64,000 nucleotides of DNA from Rhododendron vialii. Lineage: Eukaryota > Streptophyta > Magnoliopsida > Ericales > Ericaceae. The stretch covers positions 47,210,501 to 47,274,500 of the forward strand of contig NC_080557.1 of the NCBI RefSeq assembly GCF_030253575.1, written 5' to 3'. This document shows positions 50,313 to 61,626 of the stretch, one piece after another. Made by a program: the position numbers and the translations under genes. Numbering within the stretch: the first letter of the stretch is position 1; each line of letters begins with the position of its first letter. The notes beneath the pieces were generated by a model, which saw only the letters and a list, made by a program, of their open reading frames with translations, had not been told where the DNA came from and did no database searches.

Positions 50313-51104
50313 GGGTTAATTACTTGTTGCCCCCTTTATCTATAAACATTTTTTACTTTATCCCTTCCTACTATAGAACGCTACAATTTATCCCCTTTAT
50401 CTTCCAATTCCTAACACATAAGGCCTGCCGTTAGTCTGGAATCCAAAAAATCGCCAAAGGGGCATGTGCATCTGTAAAAAAGAAAAAATTAAGTGCTCTA
50501 ATTTTCAATCCGTTTAAATCGATGTAAATATCTTATTTCTCTGATCATTTTATCCTAAAGGATCATAATTAAATTAGAACACTTAATTTTTTTCTTTTTT
50601 ACAGATCATGTGATATGCACATGCCCCTTTGATGATTTTTTGGATCCCAAACTAACGGCAGGCCTTATGTGTTAGGAATTGGAAGATAAAAGGGATAGAT
50701 TATAGCGTTCCATAGTAGAAGGGGTAAAGTGAAAAATGTGTATAGATAAGAGCGCCGCTATTCGCAGCCCTCTATTTACTCCCGTAGCCCATTAAATTTC
50801 GGTAAATAATTGTTGAAAATCATAAATAACATTTCGGTAAATTGCTGTTGAAAACAAGATTATATTTCGGTAACTACATGTCGAAAATATGTTCAACTTT
50901 CGGTAAACAACTGCCGAACATGCATTTTCGGTAAACATCTGTTGAAAAAAATATTATATTTCGGTAATTGGACGCTGAAAATATATCTCAATTTCGGTAA
51001 CTAACTGTCGAGTATAATTGAAAATTTTTAACGGGCTATGGGAGTAAATAGAGGGCTGCGAATAGCAGCGCCCATAGATAAATGGGGCAACAAGTAATTA
51101 ACCC
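50313..51104. mobile_element. MULE-type MITE 'A' carrying nested element B copy 2
   Basis: Outer inverted ends gggttaattacttgttgccc and gggcaacaagtaattaaccc are bounded by perfect 9-bp duplications tttctcttt (50304-50312 and 51105-51113). Arms of about 200 bp surround a ~40 bp centre. The right arm is interrupted by the element at 50750-51073. Without it the element is about 460 bp. Confidence 0.85.
50750..51073 (-). mobile_element. hAT-type MITE 'B', copy 2 (inverted, nested in A)
   Basis: This 324-bp element is the same length as copy 1, in opposite orientation. It starts gagcgccgctattcgcagcc and ends gctgcgaatagcagcgccc. Perfect 8-bp duplications atagataa lie at 50742-50749 and 51074-51081. 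It is inserted in the right arm of MITE A, so it is younger than A. Confidence 0.87.
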
Positions 51105-51237
51105 TTTCTCTTTTCACGTAAGTTTTTACTACTCTATATAAGCTAAGGATTTAGGTATAAAAAAAAAAAAAAACATCAGACTGGTCACTGATGTGATGCA
51201 ATGAGAATAGTCAATGCTGCTACAATCACGACCGTCA

Positions 51238-51536
51238 CGCGGGGCCCACTCTGTATCCCGCACGGATGATCCAAGCCGTTCAATGATTGTTATTATTTTT
51301 AAAATGAGTTTGCCCAGTGAAAAATTGCTCAATCCGATATGTGTAGGTGCTCGATCCAACCTTCTATTTTTTTCATTCAAAATTTCGGATCCTGAAATCT
51401 GAATGAAAAAAATGGAAAGATTGGATCGTACATCTACATATATCGGATTGAGCTGATTTCTCTCGGGGCTCACTCAATTTTTTTTAAATTATTAAACCGC
51501 TCGAATCATCTGTGTGAACCCGAAGTGGGCCCCGCG
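51238..51536. mobile_element. Foldback MITE with CGCGGGGCCCACT termini
   Basis: Perfect 13-bp inverted termini cgcggggcccact and agtgggccccgcg. Inner arms ctcaatccgatatgtgtagg and ctacatatatcggattgag are also inverted. It contains the ccgttcaatgattg motif shared with other MITEs here. The target duplication is unclear. Confidence 0.7.
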
Positions 51537-51895
51537 AGCCCATCGATTCCCAATTAGTGCTTTGGCTGTCGGTTGCCTTGGCATTTTCGATGAATAGTCA
51601 AGCACAAACTGTACTTAGCGAATTGATTACAAAAAAATACTACGTATTACTGTAGTACTTTCTCTTGAACAAGAAATGTTGAAAGCAATTACTTGGGGGA
51701 TGTCTTAACCATAAGCTTTTATGCACAATATCTTTGTTAGGTGCAACATCTTATTCACACGAGCGTCATTAGGGGAGTCCATCATGGAATCAAAAATAAT
51801 TACCATCTTACTGAATAATCAATGTCAGAAAACAAGAGAAAATCCATTAAAAATGATCATTTCTCCTCTTCTCTTTCTTGTAACCATGACTCAAC

Positions 51896-52093
51896 AATGG
51901 GCGACATGGACATGAGAAAGCTAATAAGTGTATGTTGTCTATGAGAAAGCATGTTCGAATCCCACAGCGGCTAAACATTTCAAACCTTCGGACCCGTGGA
52001 GGGTTTGTCCGGTCGTTAACTTCAGGCCCTCGGAATTTCTCGAAGTGCGCGCAGACTAACCCAGACATTTGGTTATAAAAACAAAAAAATTAA
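51896..52093 (+). mobile_element. SINE (Au-like)
   Basis: Contains a box B gttcgaatccc (51953-51963) and the tail cggtcgttaacttcaggccc, then ctcggaatttctcgaagtgc, ending ggttataaaaacaaaaaaa. Flanked by the 8-bp direct repeat gactcaac (51888-51895 and 52094-52101). A second, more decayed relative lies near 59620-59725. Confidence 0.65.
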
Positions 52094-52408
52094 GACTCAA
52101 CTAAACAAAGTAGAGCCCAAAGCCCATTCCATGATTCCAAGGAATGCATTTCGATTCATGAAGATCCTAAAGAGAAGAATCGAGTTCCATAATCACCTTT
52201 ACTATCCAGGCTTTCATTAGGTTGAAAACTTGAAATGAGTTGTATATGTATGTATACATGTGTGTTTATTTGGCATGATTTAGGATGCGAATCGTTCATT
52301 TGGAATCAAGAACACCAGCAGAAGCTGTGCGTCCATCTCACAACCAAAAGATCAATACTTCAACCACATAAGCGCAAAAATATGAAATCACGCCATTGCT
52401 ATTCCCCG

Positions 52409-52622
52409 TTACAACCTGGTAAAACGCATTAGTTTTCATGGTTCACCAAACGAACAATCAACAAAGAATCAAAGCAAGAATCCAGGCTTCTCAAATACGT
52501 TACAACCTGGTAATACACATTAGTTTTTACGGTTCACCAAACGAACAATCAACAAGGAATCAAAGCAAGAATCCAGGCCACCAAACGAACAATCAACAAG
52601 GAATCAAAGCAAGAATCCAGGC
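52409..52622 (+). repeat. Higher-order tandem repeat in the F-box gene 3' flank
   Basis: Three 44-bp copies of caccaaacgaacaatcaac then aa(a/g)gaatcaaagcaagaatcc lie at 52444-52487, 52535-52578 and 52579-52622. The first two are each preceded by a copy of gttacaacctggtaa, so the unit is 91 bp with a shorter third copy. It lies about 215 bp past the F-box stop codon, perhaps within its 3'UTR. Confidence 0.85.
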
Positions 52623-52836
52623 TTCTCAAAGCGTTTTCTCTTCAATTTTATTACACAAAAAGGTGACAACAAAGAAGCCATATATACACATTACAGTCTA
52701 GTCAATTTGCTGCTCCTACAACCATTAGCTTTTTTCGAAGCTTTCTTTCACAATTCAAGTTCAGCGAAGAAGCTCACTTATTTATACATTACCTAAACAA
52801 AATTGATTTACATCAAAATGGTTGACAACATCCATT

Positions 52837-53970
52837 TCACAACAAGTAGTAACAGAACGAGGCGAAAGCTGCAATACCACTCAATATAAACATTCTCTCT
52901 AACCTGTTTTCGTTTCTCATCTTCTCTTCCTTCAACTCACTCTGCGCTTTCGAATACAAATGGCACGATTCAAGGGCTTCACTGTAATTCCCACTCCTCC
53001 GGCAGCTCAGCGCTTCTTTGAGGACAAGCAAACTGTTTCTTCCATTAACATGCGCACCTTCCATGTCACCCAACTGCATGCTTAGCTCTTTCAGTTTGAG
53101 AGTAGTCTGACAACCCTCACCACCTTCTTCAGTACGGATTACTCTAAATTTCATAAGAAGGATGCATTCCACCACTTGACAAGGAAGAATGTCATTGGCC
53201 GGAAGAATGGATCCGAACCGTATCAAGAAATCCTTATCCGTGGGCCAGTGTCTTTGCCCGCCTATAGAGCTCCAGCTCGAAAGATTAGCTGCTTGATTAA
53301 CTTTACTGTTCACCACAATCCAACTAAGTCGTAGCCCACTCCGAAGATCCTGCCAAAGCTTCCCGTCTTTCCTCTCTCTCTCCATTGATGAAATCGGTGG
53401 CAGACCATCGGAGACTGAAAGGGTAATTTCATCATCTTGGTCATCGTCTCTAGCAGAATATGTAAGAAGATCGACCCGAAAGGGGCAGTTGGAAAACCAA
53501 CCATTGGAGCCATTTGCATTAGGGATTCCCCAAAGGACTTTTGAGCAAATGGTTTTGTCCTTGTATCTTATATCCACAATGGATATGAAATCCGATGGCA
53601 AAACGCTTTCAAAATCGTCTGTGTCGCCATAGTATTCGGCTTCAGTCCACTCTTCTGGGTATTCAGGATAGTCGTTCCATCCGAACTCAGGAACTTGTTT
53701 GTTTACGATGAGGGGGAAACAATCTGCATAAAACTTTTTGTACCCGCCAATGGATTCTATTAGACTTTTGATGTCTTCTCGGTAGGTTGAAGGCCACATG
53801 GAAGAACATACATTTTCCCAAAGTCTTTCTTCTTGGGAGATGGAACGGAGTGCTGCACAAGTACACGCTGCACTAGCCAGAGTTGCACCATCAAGGCGCC
53901 TTAGTATGTCATAGAAGAGATCACCGCTCAACGGTGCTGGACTTTCAACTTGAGCAACTGACACTGCCAT
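52837..53970 (-). CDS. F-box protein with C-terminal membrane segment (At2g27310-like)
   Basis: A single uninterrupted coding exon of 377 residues. The N-terminus (about residues 11-55: LSGDLFYDILRRLDGATLA and CAALRSISQEERLWENVC) is an F-box, the part that binds SKP1/ASK in SCF E3 ligases. The rest is a plant-specific region, with WPSTYREDIKSLI and GGYKKFYADCFP near residues 60-90, that I associate with the At2g27310/At2g36090 type. The last ~20 residues (RMFILSGIAAFASFCYYLL) form a hydrophobic tail anchor, suggesting an ER or other membrane location. I chose the ATG at 53970 and not the in-frame ATG at 54000, because a clean acceptor (tttgctttttag) lies between them and would remove the upstream codons. 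The substrate is unknown. Confidence 0.9.
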   Translation of the reverse strand: MAVSVAQVESPAPLSGDLFYDILRRLDGATLASAACTCAALRSISQEERLWENVCSSMWPSTYREDIKSLIESIGGYKKFYADCFPLIVNKQVPEFGWNDYPEYPEEWTEAEYYGDTDDFESVLPSDFISIVDIRYKDKTICSKVLWGIPNANGSNGWFSNCPFRVDLLTYSARDDDQDDEITLSVSDGLPPISSMERERKDGKLWQDLRSGLRLSWIVVNSKVNQAANLSSWSSIGGQRHWPTDKDFLIRFGSILPANDILPCQVVECILLMKFRVIRTEEGGEGCQTTLKLKELSMQLGDMEGAHVNGRNSLLVLKEALSCRRSGNYSEALESCHLYSKAQSELKEEKMRNENRLERMFILSGIAAFASFCYYLL

Positions 53971-53984
53971 TGACCTTTTGTACT

Positions 53985-56900
53985 CTAAAAAGCAAATCAA
54001 AAGGAGATATAAGTAACGAACAGACCTATATATGGTCCAACAAGAAGTATTCTGTCAATCATGATCTGTTCCAGGTAATATAATATTACGATTGCTTAGC
54101 ACTGGATGACATAAAGATGTTCAACCATACAGTTTTCGGTTTTCTTTCTCAATTGATTCCATAGTCGTGTTTCATGGCATATCCAACGTCATCCAGCACC
54201 TATCTAGTTTGTCACAATAATTGCCACATTATCTACATACATCCTACGGTTTAGCAGCAAGGCAGATCCTGACATTTGCGGGGCTAAGGTGAATTTTGAA
54301 GGAGCAGCCCTAGTTCTTCTTTTTGTTCGGTACTCCCAACATTTGTTGTTAGCTTCCAGGTTAGATACTAAAAATAGTTGGGGCTGTATCTTTACTCCTT
54401 TTTCAACGGGCCTAAGGCAGTCAACTCTTGGGAAGCAGCCCAGGGCCAGCTCTAAAATTAGCAGTTGCATGCAGATATTTCGGCCTCCTGCCACAGGAAC
54501 TTTTTTCTGAATTTTTTATTCTTCAGTGAAAATATTTAGTTGCTTTGGTTTCTCTTTCACTAGAGAAACCTACAAATTTTTAAATTGTGAATCAAGATTA
54601 AAAAAAAGCGTTCATTGAAGACAAGTGGTCTTAAGGGTTGAGTTTTAGTCTAACTGACTAAATTTTGCCTCTAGAGGACTTTTCAGGGGCATTCTGCATG
54701 GGAGAAAGATCCCAAACCGGGAAAATTTTGCCAATCACAGATTCACAATCACAACTACTTGCTTGGCAAGCTCTGATCAGAATCTACTACCTACCATGAG
54801 TAAGAGGTTAAGTCTTGGAAACACCATCAGTTGCAGATAATCTTTCATTTCCGTCCATAAACATCTGTGACCTGGTACATATATCCCGGTTCAAATCCTG
54901 ATTACATCCAAACCAAGGCCAATTTTCGCTCAACCCAAATCGAAGTAGTTATCCGCATCTAAAAAAATCTAAGGAGTTACCAATCCCCTCCGATACCAGC
55001 ATGCTTGTTTCCCCCTGAAACTAGCAAGAGAGGCTGACCAAACCATTTTACGTTCACACAAAGCCTCAAATAAAGTCATCCTCAATAAGAACGTTGATTA
55101 GCAGAACCTATAAAAGCTATGTAAATGTGGATCCTTGATTTATTAACTGTAATAACCAAGGGGGAAGAATGTTTGCAGTTGATCTCTGACTGATATAAGG
55201 AAACTACAAACCAGACAGAGGTGCATTAATGAGAAGCTGAAATTGGTACCATTTTAGAAGTTAAAGGAAAGGTTGTTTAAGGTGGTCTGACCATAAGCAA
55301 GAAAAAAAATAATGAACCCCCGAATGGAAAGGTACACTTTGATCAAGTCTAGAGCACCACCACGGAGAGCATGATTGGTGAGTTATATATAACAATTAAC
55401 AGCAAGGACCCTTGTAGACCTTTGGGTGGTTTGTGCGGCGGTGGAGATTGAAGTGGTTAGGGTTTGGGTGTTGGTTTGGGTGGGTCGGTCCTTGGGTGGA
55501 CCAGATTAGGGTGTCTGGGCTTTCTTCTGTTTTATTTGGATGTTGGGTTGAGCTTTATCGTTTTATTTGTTTTGGACCCTTATAGACCTTTGGGCTTGGG
55601 TGGTTTGGGCTTTGCCCTCGTGATGTATCTTCCAACTCTTTGTTGGATCCCCTTTCCCCATTTTTAATAAAATTTCATCTTTTGCCCAAAAAAAAAAACA
55701 GCAAGGAAGGAAAGAAATCTAAATGAGACATAAGATGAATGTAGGTTAGAGCTTTGTTGAATTAGCTGGCAAATTTACAATGAATGTCAACTGAAACATG
55801 AGCAAGGTCACTTATGGAGACAATAGGATCACAACATTCAACATAGAACAAAATTTGGCAACAGCTAAGCAACAACGAATAACATGGGCTAACAGGTTAT
55901 GACTAAGGTGGAGCCCACAAAAGATATCCTTAGTAACAACTGTTGACAACAATGCACTAGCAGTACACTCCAGAATGGTAAAAACAAATGTTGTTGGCCC
56001 AATTCACCATACAAAATAGGGCCAGCAGACGGCCTGCTAACCATGTAAACCACTCATGCATCTCATTCCTACAGATAGGAAAAGAAGTCTTAAAAGCATG
56101 ACAAATAGAATCCAAGAGAAGCATAGTAACCCTTATAGAAGATCTATAGAGTTGGAACTGTCCAACACTCAGTATGAAACAAAAGAAAACCAGCAAAAAA
56201 AGGAAAGGCCTACCACATCTCTGATTAGGTGATAAAAGCAGTACTTGATAACAAAAACCAATCCTCTTCCAAGACAATTTATATCAGTCCCAACTCCCGT
56301 AGCTCTACACATTCAACTTTCAGAAAGGAGAAAGCTGGATCCACTGTGCCAAACAGTCTATAAAGCAAAAGGAAAATCGCCCACCTGAAACTTGACAGTC
56401 TACGAACAGTCTAACACCGATAGGACTTGGATTGCCAGTATAGTTTTAAAATCACAAACCACAGGGGAAGCCCAAAGATGAAAAACATAATCCAAGACCT
56501 AAGGTTCAAGCAACATTACCTTTGAAACTGGAACTGGGACATTCTTTTCCTATATATATCTGCATGCTTTATATCCACCCATTAAATATTAATTTTACTG
56601 GCTAATCGCTAAGTTACTCTAACTGAAACGTTACAACACAATATAAGAGCAAGAGGGACCAAACAACGAGTAACACAAACAACTATACACACCGAAACAA
56701 GATACACACTGCAAGATTGAGTTCCGCTCCTCTCCGTGACAGAGAGGTTATACAAGATCCCAATGCTTGTAGCCCTTATTCAAACTGCTAGATCCAAATT
56801 TGTCTTGAGTAAAAAAAAACCTTTAAACACCCTCCACTCTTGTGACTCAAACCTCTATGAAACTGAATTTTACTGAAATATTAGTCAAATAGAGACTCAA

Positions 56901-57518
56901 ATATGACCTCCAAAATTTTGAAGGCCATTTTGAGTCTTTCAGTTCTACGTTTAGATAGATTTCAGTTAGTTCATTTGAGTGCTGCATATCATTGGACTTC
57001 TTTTTTCTTCTGGGCAGTCCATATAATAGAATCATTTACTCAATCTCTTATCCAAGTTCTTGCTACCACATTTACATATGTACATTTAGATTTGAGTTAG
57101 CTCATTAGAGTGTGCATATCAATAGAATCTTCATTCCTTTTTTCTGGGTAGTCCATATCAATAGAATCATTAACTCAATCTCAATCTCATACTCATATTT
57201 ATGTTTGAGTATAATTGGTCTAATAACAACAGTAACCCGAATTCTTGCTACCACATTTACAAAAAATAACTCATAAACCAAAAACTTCTAGGAGCCAATA
57301 ATCCTTTGTTTGAAACTTACAGAAAGTGAGGTAAGAGAAGAGTAAATAATTACGAAGGAAAATGTAAGAAAACTAGAGGGAAAAAATTAACATGGTTAAA
57401 TACTCTATTTTCTTAGTTTCTCTCCTCTTCCCTCCCAAACCAAACGAGAAAATGGAAAAAATTTATACTCTCCCTTGTTTTATTTTCTTTTCCCTATGTT
57501 CCAAACAAATTATACTCC

Positions 57519-57565
<47 letters not shown>

Positions 57566-57627
57566 CACCTCACAAAATGGGTATTCTGAGATATTGGAGC
57601 TTGAGCATAAACAGCATAAATCCTTAC
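53985..57627. other. Presumed 5'UTR intron or promoter of the F-box gene
   Basis: No coding frame is supported. The region contains a truncated LINE (55409-55695), a (GA)n tract at 57524-57560, and at 54210-54460 a block reading gagctggccctgggctgc on the minus strand that resembles a mobile-element end but has no resolved boundaries. At 56900-57200 there is a loose duplication containing catatcaatagaatc. Confidence 0.45.
55409..55695 (+). mobile_element. 5'-truncated LINE copy with poly-A tail
   Basis: About 285 bp ending ttttaataaaatttcatctt then ttgccc and an A-run, a typical plant LINE 3' end. Flanked by the 11-bp direct repeat aacagcaagga (55398-55408 and 55696-55706). Internally a segment with cttgtagacctttggg is repeated at cttatagacctttggg. 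The 67-codon frame is incidental. Confidence 0.82.
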
Positions 57628-57800
57628 TGGGTTCTTGAACTAATCTGAAGAAGGTGAATGGGAGAGCAGAGAATTTTCACGAGAATCGTTTTACGGGTCA
57701 CTTTCCCCTTGTTTCGGGATATTTCCGAAGGGCCCTGCTGAAGCCATTGATTGATCAAAGTCGAGTGAATCTTTCTCGTGATCTGATTTCCCGGGTGAAG
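57628..57800 (-). other. Possible 5' non-coding exon of the F-box gene
   Basis: On the minus strand a TATA-like tttatatatg (57811-57821) precedes about 170 bases ending at a good donor (ccca/gtaagga, 57627). An acceptor tttgctttttag lies just before the F-box ATG (near 53985). Joining them would give a ~3.6 kb 5'UTR intron spanning 53985-57627. This is inferred from signals only. Confidence 0.4.
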
Positions 57801-58877
57801 AAAATCAGACACATATATAAATGCGGGCGTTTACGCGTCAGCATCGGCTGAAAAGTGGGCCCCAGAGACCAGTTCCGTTTCGGAAATCAAGGATCCTGAT
57901 TTTAGGATTACAGTAGACTGCACACCCTGTTTTGGACTTGTTTGGGAAGTTAGAAAATCCGAGAGGAGCTGCTCACAATTCGGAAGCGGCTTCTCTCCAG
58001 TTATGGGCGAGGAGCTTTCCTTCCAGTTCGGCCTTTTTCAGGCACATACCGGACTCACATTGACGATCGAAATCGTTTCACAATGTAGATTTTGTTAAAT
58101 ACTTTAGCCATGCAAAAATTGACGTTGATTGGATGCCGTTTGATATCTGATCGAAAAGTTAATCTTGAAAAAAATGTACCAGACACACACCGGATTAAAA
58201 TCACTTTTTCCCACTTTTTTCCGACATATCAAGAAAAAGTTTTTTTTTTTTTTTTATAAGCTTTCATATAGGAGCTCATGTCGTTCAAAAAAGGAATGAA
58301 TACGGTTTGGATTTTTCTTCCTTGTCAATTTATTTCATTGCTCTCTATAAATTCTAGGAAGTCACAATTTGTTTAATGTGAAAAGCACCACCCCAGGGAT
58401 GTGCTATGTCTGGTGATGTGCACATCCGGACCGTCCTTACAAAAAATAAATTCAATCTAGTGTCGGAAAGAGCAGATACTTAATTAATTATGAGAGATCT
58501 AGAGACAAAAATTAATTATGACTCTTTAAAATAATATGATCAAAAAAATAAGATTATCGTATCAATTCAAATGGATTGAAAATTGAAGCATTTAACTTTT
58601 TGTTTTTATTCAATTTTTTTTCCTTTTTTAGTTTTACATCAAGTTATTTTTGTACACTATTGCTTAGTACCATTTTGTGAGAGTCCAGAGTGCCCTTTCC
58701 AACATTTTCCCTGGATTGCGTTTATTTTTTATAAGAACCGTAAATAAAGAATTTTAAACAAAATATGTGGCTTCGATCATTTTTTTTTTACCCGTAATAG
58801 GCCCCAAAAGAGTATGTACAAGCTAGTCCAAATTTTTCCAGTACCAATAGCACAGTTGTGTTTTCCCCCTTAAAACG

Positions 58878-59068
58878 GAGAAATTTTTCAGTGCCTAGCG
58901 GGTACTACGTGGTGCCCACTAGATGGATCCGGACCGTCCATTTTGAATTTAGAAAGAGAAAGAGGAAAGAGTGATTCAATCTGAGCCATATAATACACTT
59001 TTGAACGGCTCAAATACATTGTTCGGATATCACGTCAGTTACCCACCCGACACCTATAAATTTTCTCC
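58878..59068. mobile_element. MITE, GGTGCCGGGCGGG family (fourth copy)
   Basis: Left gagaaatttttcagtgccta and gcgggtactacgtggtgccc, right acccacccgacacctataaa then ttttctcc. Short flanks ttaaaac and ttaaaaa are nearly identical. Same family as 21193, 24655 and 48134. Confidence 0.65.
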
Positions 59069-59767
59069 TTAAAAAGAGAGTTGCTTGAGATTGGAGAGTA
59101 AAAGCGATAAGGAAAGTGAAAAGGTTAATGTTGTAATTTGGCTTTATAGAACTTCAAACTTTTCAACCTGCAAGCGGCAGGTGGTCAACAGTGGTCGGTA
59201 ATTATTACTCATACGGACCCACATACAAGGTGCACCAATGACCTATTAGCATTTGCCATTCGCTTAAAGCACAACCCAAAAGGGGTTGTGTCCTGTGATG
59301 TGCACCATCGGACCGTCCATTCAACAGACAAGTACACATAATTATCAAACAAAAAAAATGTCATTTATTGCGTAACCATAAGCGCTTATCGTTTCAATAA
59401 TGAACGAGATAAAGATCACCAGAAGGAAGAGACCTAAAAATGCCTCATAATTTAATGCAGTTCAGAATTCTTGTGCCTACCAAAATTGAATGTAGTACAG
59501 AGCTTGATCATATCTTCAGTAAATCAAACACAACCAAATGTGCAAGTAGCAATATGAGGCCCACCCAAAATATCATCCAAATCTTATTGTGAAGTACTGA
59601 TGTGGATGACCAAAATATTTCAAACCTAAGAGTGACTTGAGAATTTACCCGGTCACTAATTTTAGGGTCCTGAAATTAATCGAAATGTATGTAAACTGAC
59701 TCAGATATCCGGTTATTGAAAAAATACTGTAAGATGAGTACTCCTGCTAAGACCTAGGTTTAGTGGG

Positions 59768-59990
59768 ACCTGGAGACCCTGCCAAGCAGGGATGCTTGGC
59801 AGGAGTGTTGAGCACATCTTGACCGTCAAAAAGTGTTTTGAACGGCCCAGATGTAAAGGCACCGAACGGATTTAAAAAAAAAAGAAAGGAAAAGGAAAAA
59901 GATATTTCAATCCGGGCCGTTGATTTCTGAGATGAACGGTCGGATTGGCCGCTTGGCAGGGGTGCCGCTCGGCAGGGTCCCCGGGTCCGA
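59768..59990. mobile_element. MULE-type MITE with 9-bp target duplication
   Basis: Perfect direct repeats tttagtggg at 59759-59767 and 59991-59999 bound a 223-bp foldback element. Left end ...gagaccctgccaagcag, right end ...ctcggcagggtccccgg. It includes the shared motif cgggccgttgatttctgaga next to gaacggtcggat. Confidence 0.8.
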
Positions 59991-60018
59991 TTTAGTGGGG
60001 AGTTTTGTATTACTTGAA

Positions 60019-60148
60019 TGAAAGCTAGATTAGGATACGTGACCAACTCATTCATTTGCTTCCCTACTTACCAACCCATCATTGAAAGCTAGATTAGGAT
60101 ACGTGACCAACTCATTCATTTGCTTCCCCACTTAACAACCCACCATTG
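60019..60148 (+). repeat. 64-bp tandem duplication
   Basis: Two adjacent copies of a unit starting tgaaagctagattaggatac then gtgaccaactcattcatttg, differing by about four bases. Unit starts are at 60019 and 60083. Confidence 0.9.
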
Positions 60149-60187
60149 AAAGGGTTAAACTGAGTTTGGGGCAGAATCCTTTGATGC

Positions 60188-60298
60188 CGGAAATTCTATG
60201 CCGAGGGGTTTTCTGACCGTTAAATTTAAAACATTAAAAAAAAAAATCACACAATCAACAGCTAGAAAAACTCTCGGCACAGAGGCATAGGAATTTTC
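60188..60298. mobile_element. Short foldback MITE-like element
   Basis: Left ggaaattctatgccgagggg is inverted at the right as ctcggcacagaggcatagga then attttc, around an A-rich centre. About 110 bp, no target duplication resolved. Confidence 0.45.
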
Positions 60299-60472
60299 AA
60301 GATAGAGAAGATCAGACCCCTTTTAAATACTCCATGCTAATCAGATTGTCACAAGTGGTACCTAATTATACACAGGAACCATTGACTATTGTCCAGTCTC
60401 TTGATGGTAAAAGATCAACTGCACTGCAGCTGTAATACATATGGTTGATGAGGTGCAATTATTATGGTATCG

Positions 60473-60506
<34 letters not shown>

Positions 60507-60667
60507 CAGTAATTGAAAACAAAAAGGCAGAACAGCTCTAGGTGACCTAATGGGGTTTGAAAAGGACAAGAACATAGATGGTTGAGGACTTGACAGAACA
60601 CCTAGACTCGTGTTATAATAACAGTACCAATAATCAAATCTTACCTAAGAAGGGAAGAAGATATATA

Positions 60668-60888
60668 CTCCCTCCCGTCCCCAAGAAAAATGTCAGAAGT
60701 CTGCAAAATAAAAATTTAAAAATAACACATTTTTTGTATTAAAAAATCAAACTTTTTACTTTCATAAATTGAAAGAACTCGTTAATATCTATTGACTTGC
60801 AATAATTTTTTTTCCAATTCTTTACAAAAAATGAAATATTTCTATGTTTTCATTTTTGAAGACCAAACAATCTTTTTTCGGACGGAGG
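60668..60888. mobile_element. Stowaway MITE (Tc1/mariner type)
   Basis: Left terminus ctccctcccgtcc and right terminus ggacggagg are each bordered by TA (60666-60667 and 60889-60890). About 220 bp, AT-rich inside with inverted arms (agaaaaatgtc.. against ..catttttgaag). Confidence 0.8.
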
Positions 60889-61256
60889 TAATAGATTGAC
60901 CAAAGTCAATGCTTTCCACCCATAGATCCAATACATGTACAGGATTTCTGAACTTCCAAACCATAGAACTAAGTAATAGGAATACCAATAATCAAATCTT
61001 ACCTTAATAGGGGCAGAAGAAAATACAAGCCAATGCTTAACAGCCCATAGATAAGATACTTGTACAGGATTTCTTAAGTTTTGAAACATAGAACTAAGTA
61101 ATACTAGGAAGCATTAGAAAACTCTATTACGTGAGAAAATTTAGAGTCATAAAGGAACTTATATTTCAAGAAAGTCTAGGACATTAAAAATTACCAACTT
61201 GAACAACACTAAGGGTTTACAGAACCGTCCCAAAAATTGCAATGACAACCCTGTGA

Positions 61257-61626
61257 CTAACGGCCTCGGCCACGACCGCGTCCGCGACCACGGCCTCTGC
61301 CACGTCCCAAAGGCTTCCCTGAGATTGAAAGATAAACCAAATGCAAATGAGATTATTGAAAATAGTACGGGAAGCAATTGACATCAAAATGAAGAAAATG
61401 AAAGGAAATGCAGCTGCAGTACTACAAGCAATACCTGCTGTTGGCTTCTTGGGCTTCACCCTAGGCGTCTCTTCCACCAACAAGGTCTCCAGATTCAAGC
61501 TGTCGGGGAGGATATAGTATCGAATGTTGTTACCCCTCACACTAAGGTGATCCAGGGTGACTGGATTCTTACCCTTAAGTGTAAGTTTTACGGTTTTCAA
61601 ATGTGTGTTCATACTTATATCCACAC
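61257..61626 (-). CDS. SMD1: Small nuclear ribonucleoprotein Sm D1, last two coding exons (partial)
   Basis: This encodes SmD1, one of the seven Sm-ring proteins of U1, U2, U4 and U5 snRNPs in pre-mRNA splicing. Exons on the minus strand: 61626-61435 (192 nt) and 61318-61257 (62 nt, TAG stop). The peptide runs (G)[20 protein letters not shown].., the Sm2 motif [33 protein letters not shown], then a pure Gly-Arg tail of eight RG pairs after GKPLG, as in plant and animal SmD1. The split Gly codons join the exons in frame. The first exon, which should start MKLVRFLMKL and end in the TITG stretch, is not found up to 64000, so it lies beyond the window behind an intron longer than 2.3 kb. It is otherwise intact and highly conserved. 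Confidence 0.95.

Larger units (their letters stand above)
47764..52836. other. Intergenic region upstream of TBL and downstream of the F-box gene
   Basis: The first 300 bases hold the TBL 5'UTR and promoter, with a (GA)n tract at 47962-47981 (transcript side CT-rich). The remainder is repeats: several MITEs listed separately and a SINE. No protein-coding frame is supported; the 145-codon minus frame at 47836-48273 is low complexity and likely UTR/promoter. Confidence 0.5.
57801..61256. other. Intergenic region between F-box and SmD1 genes
   Basis: AT-rich, with no gene supported. It contains two MITEs of different families, a decayed SINE tail (59620-59725), a 64-bp tandem duplication, a (GA)n tract at 60476-60504 and a Stowaway MITE, listed separately. 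The segment nearest 61256 is expected to be the SmD1 3'UTR. Confidence 0.5.

Noticed and set aside
53971..54000. Ten extra N-terminal codons for the F-box protein (MICFLEYKRS)
   Set aside because: They overlap a strong splice acceptor and are absent from the usual start of this family; the ATG at 53970 fits better.
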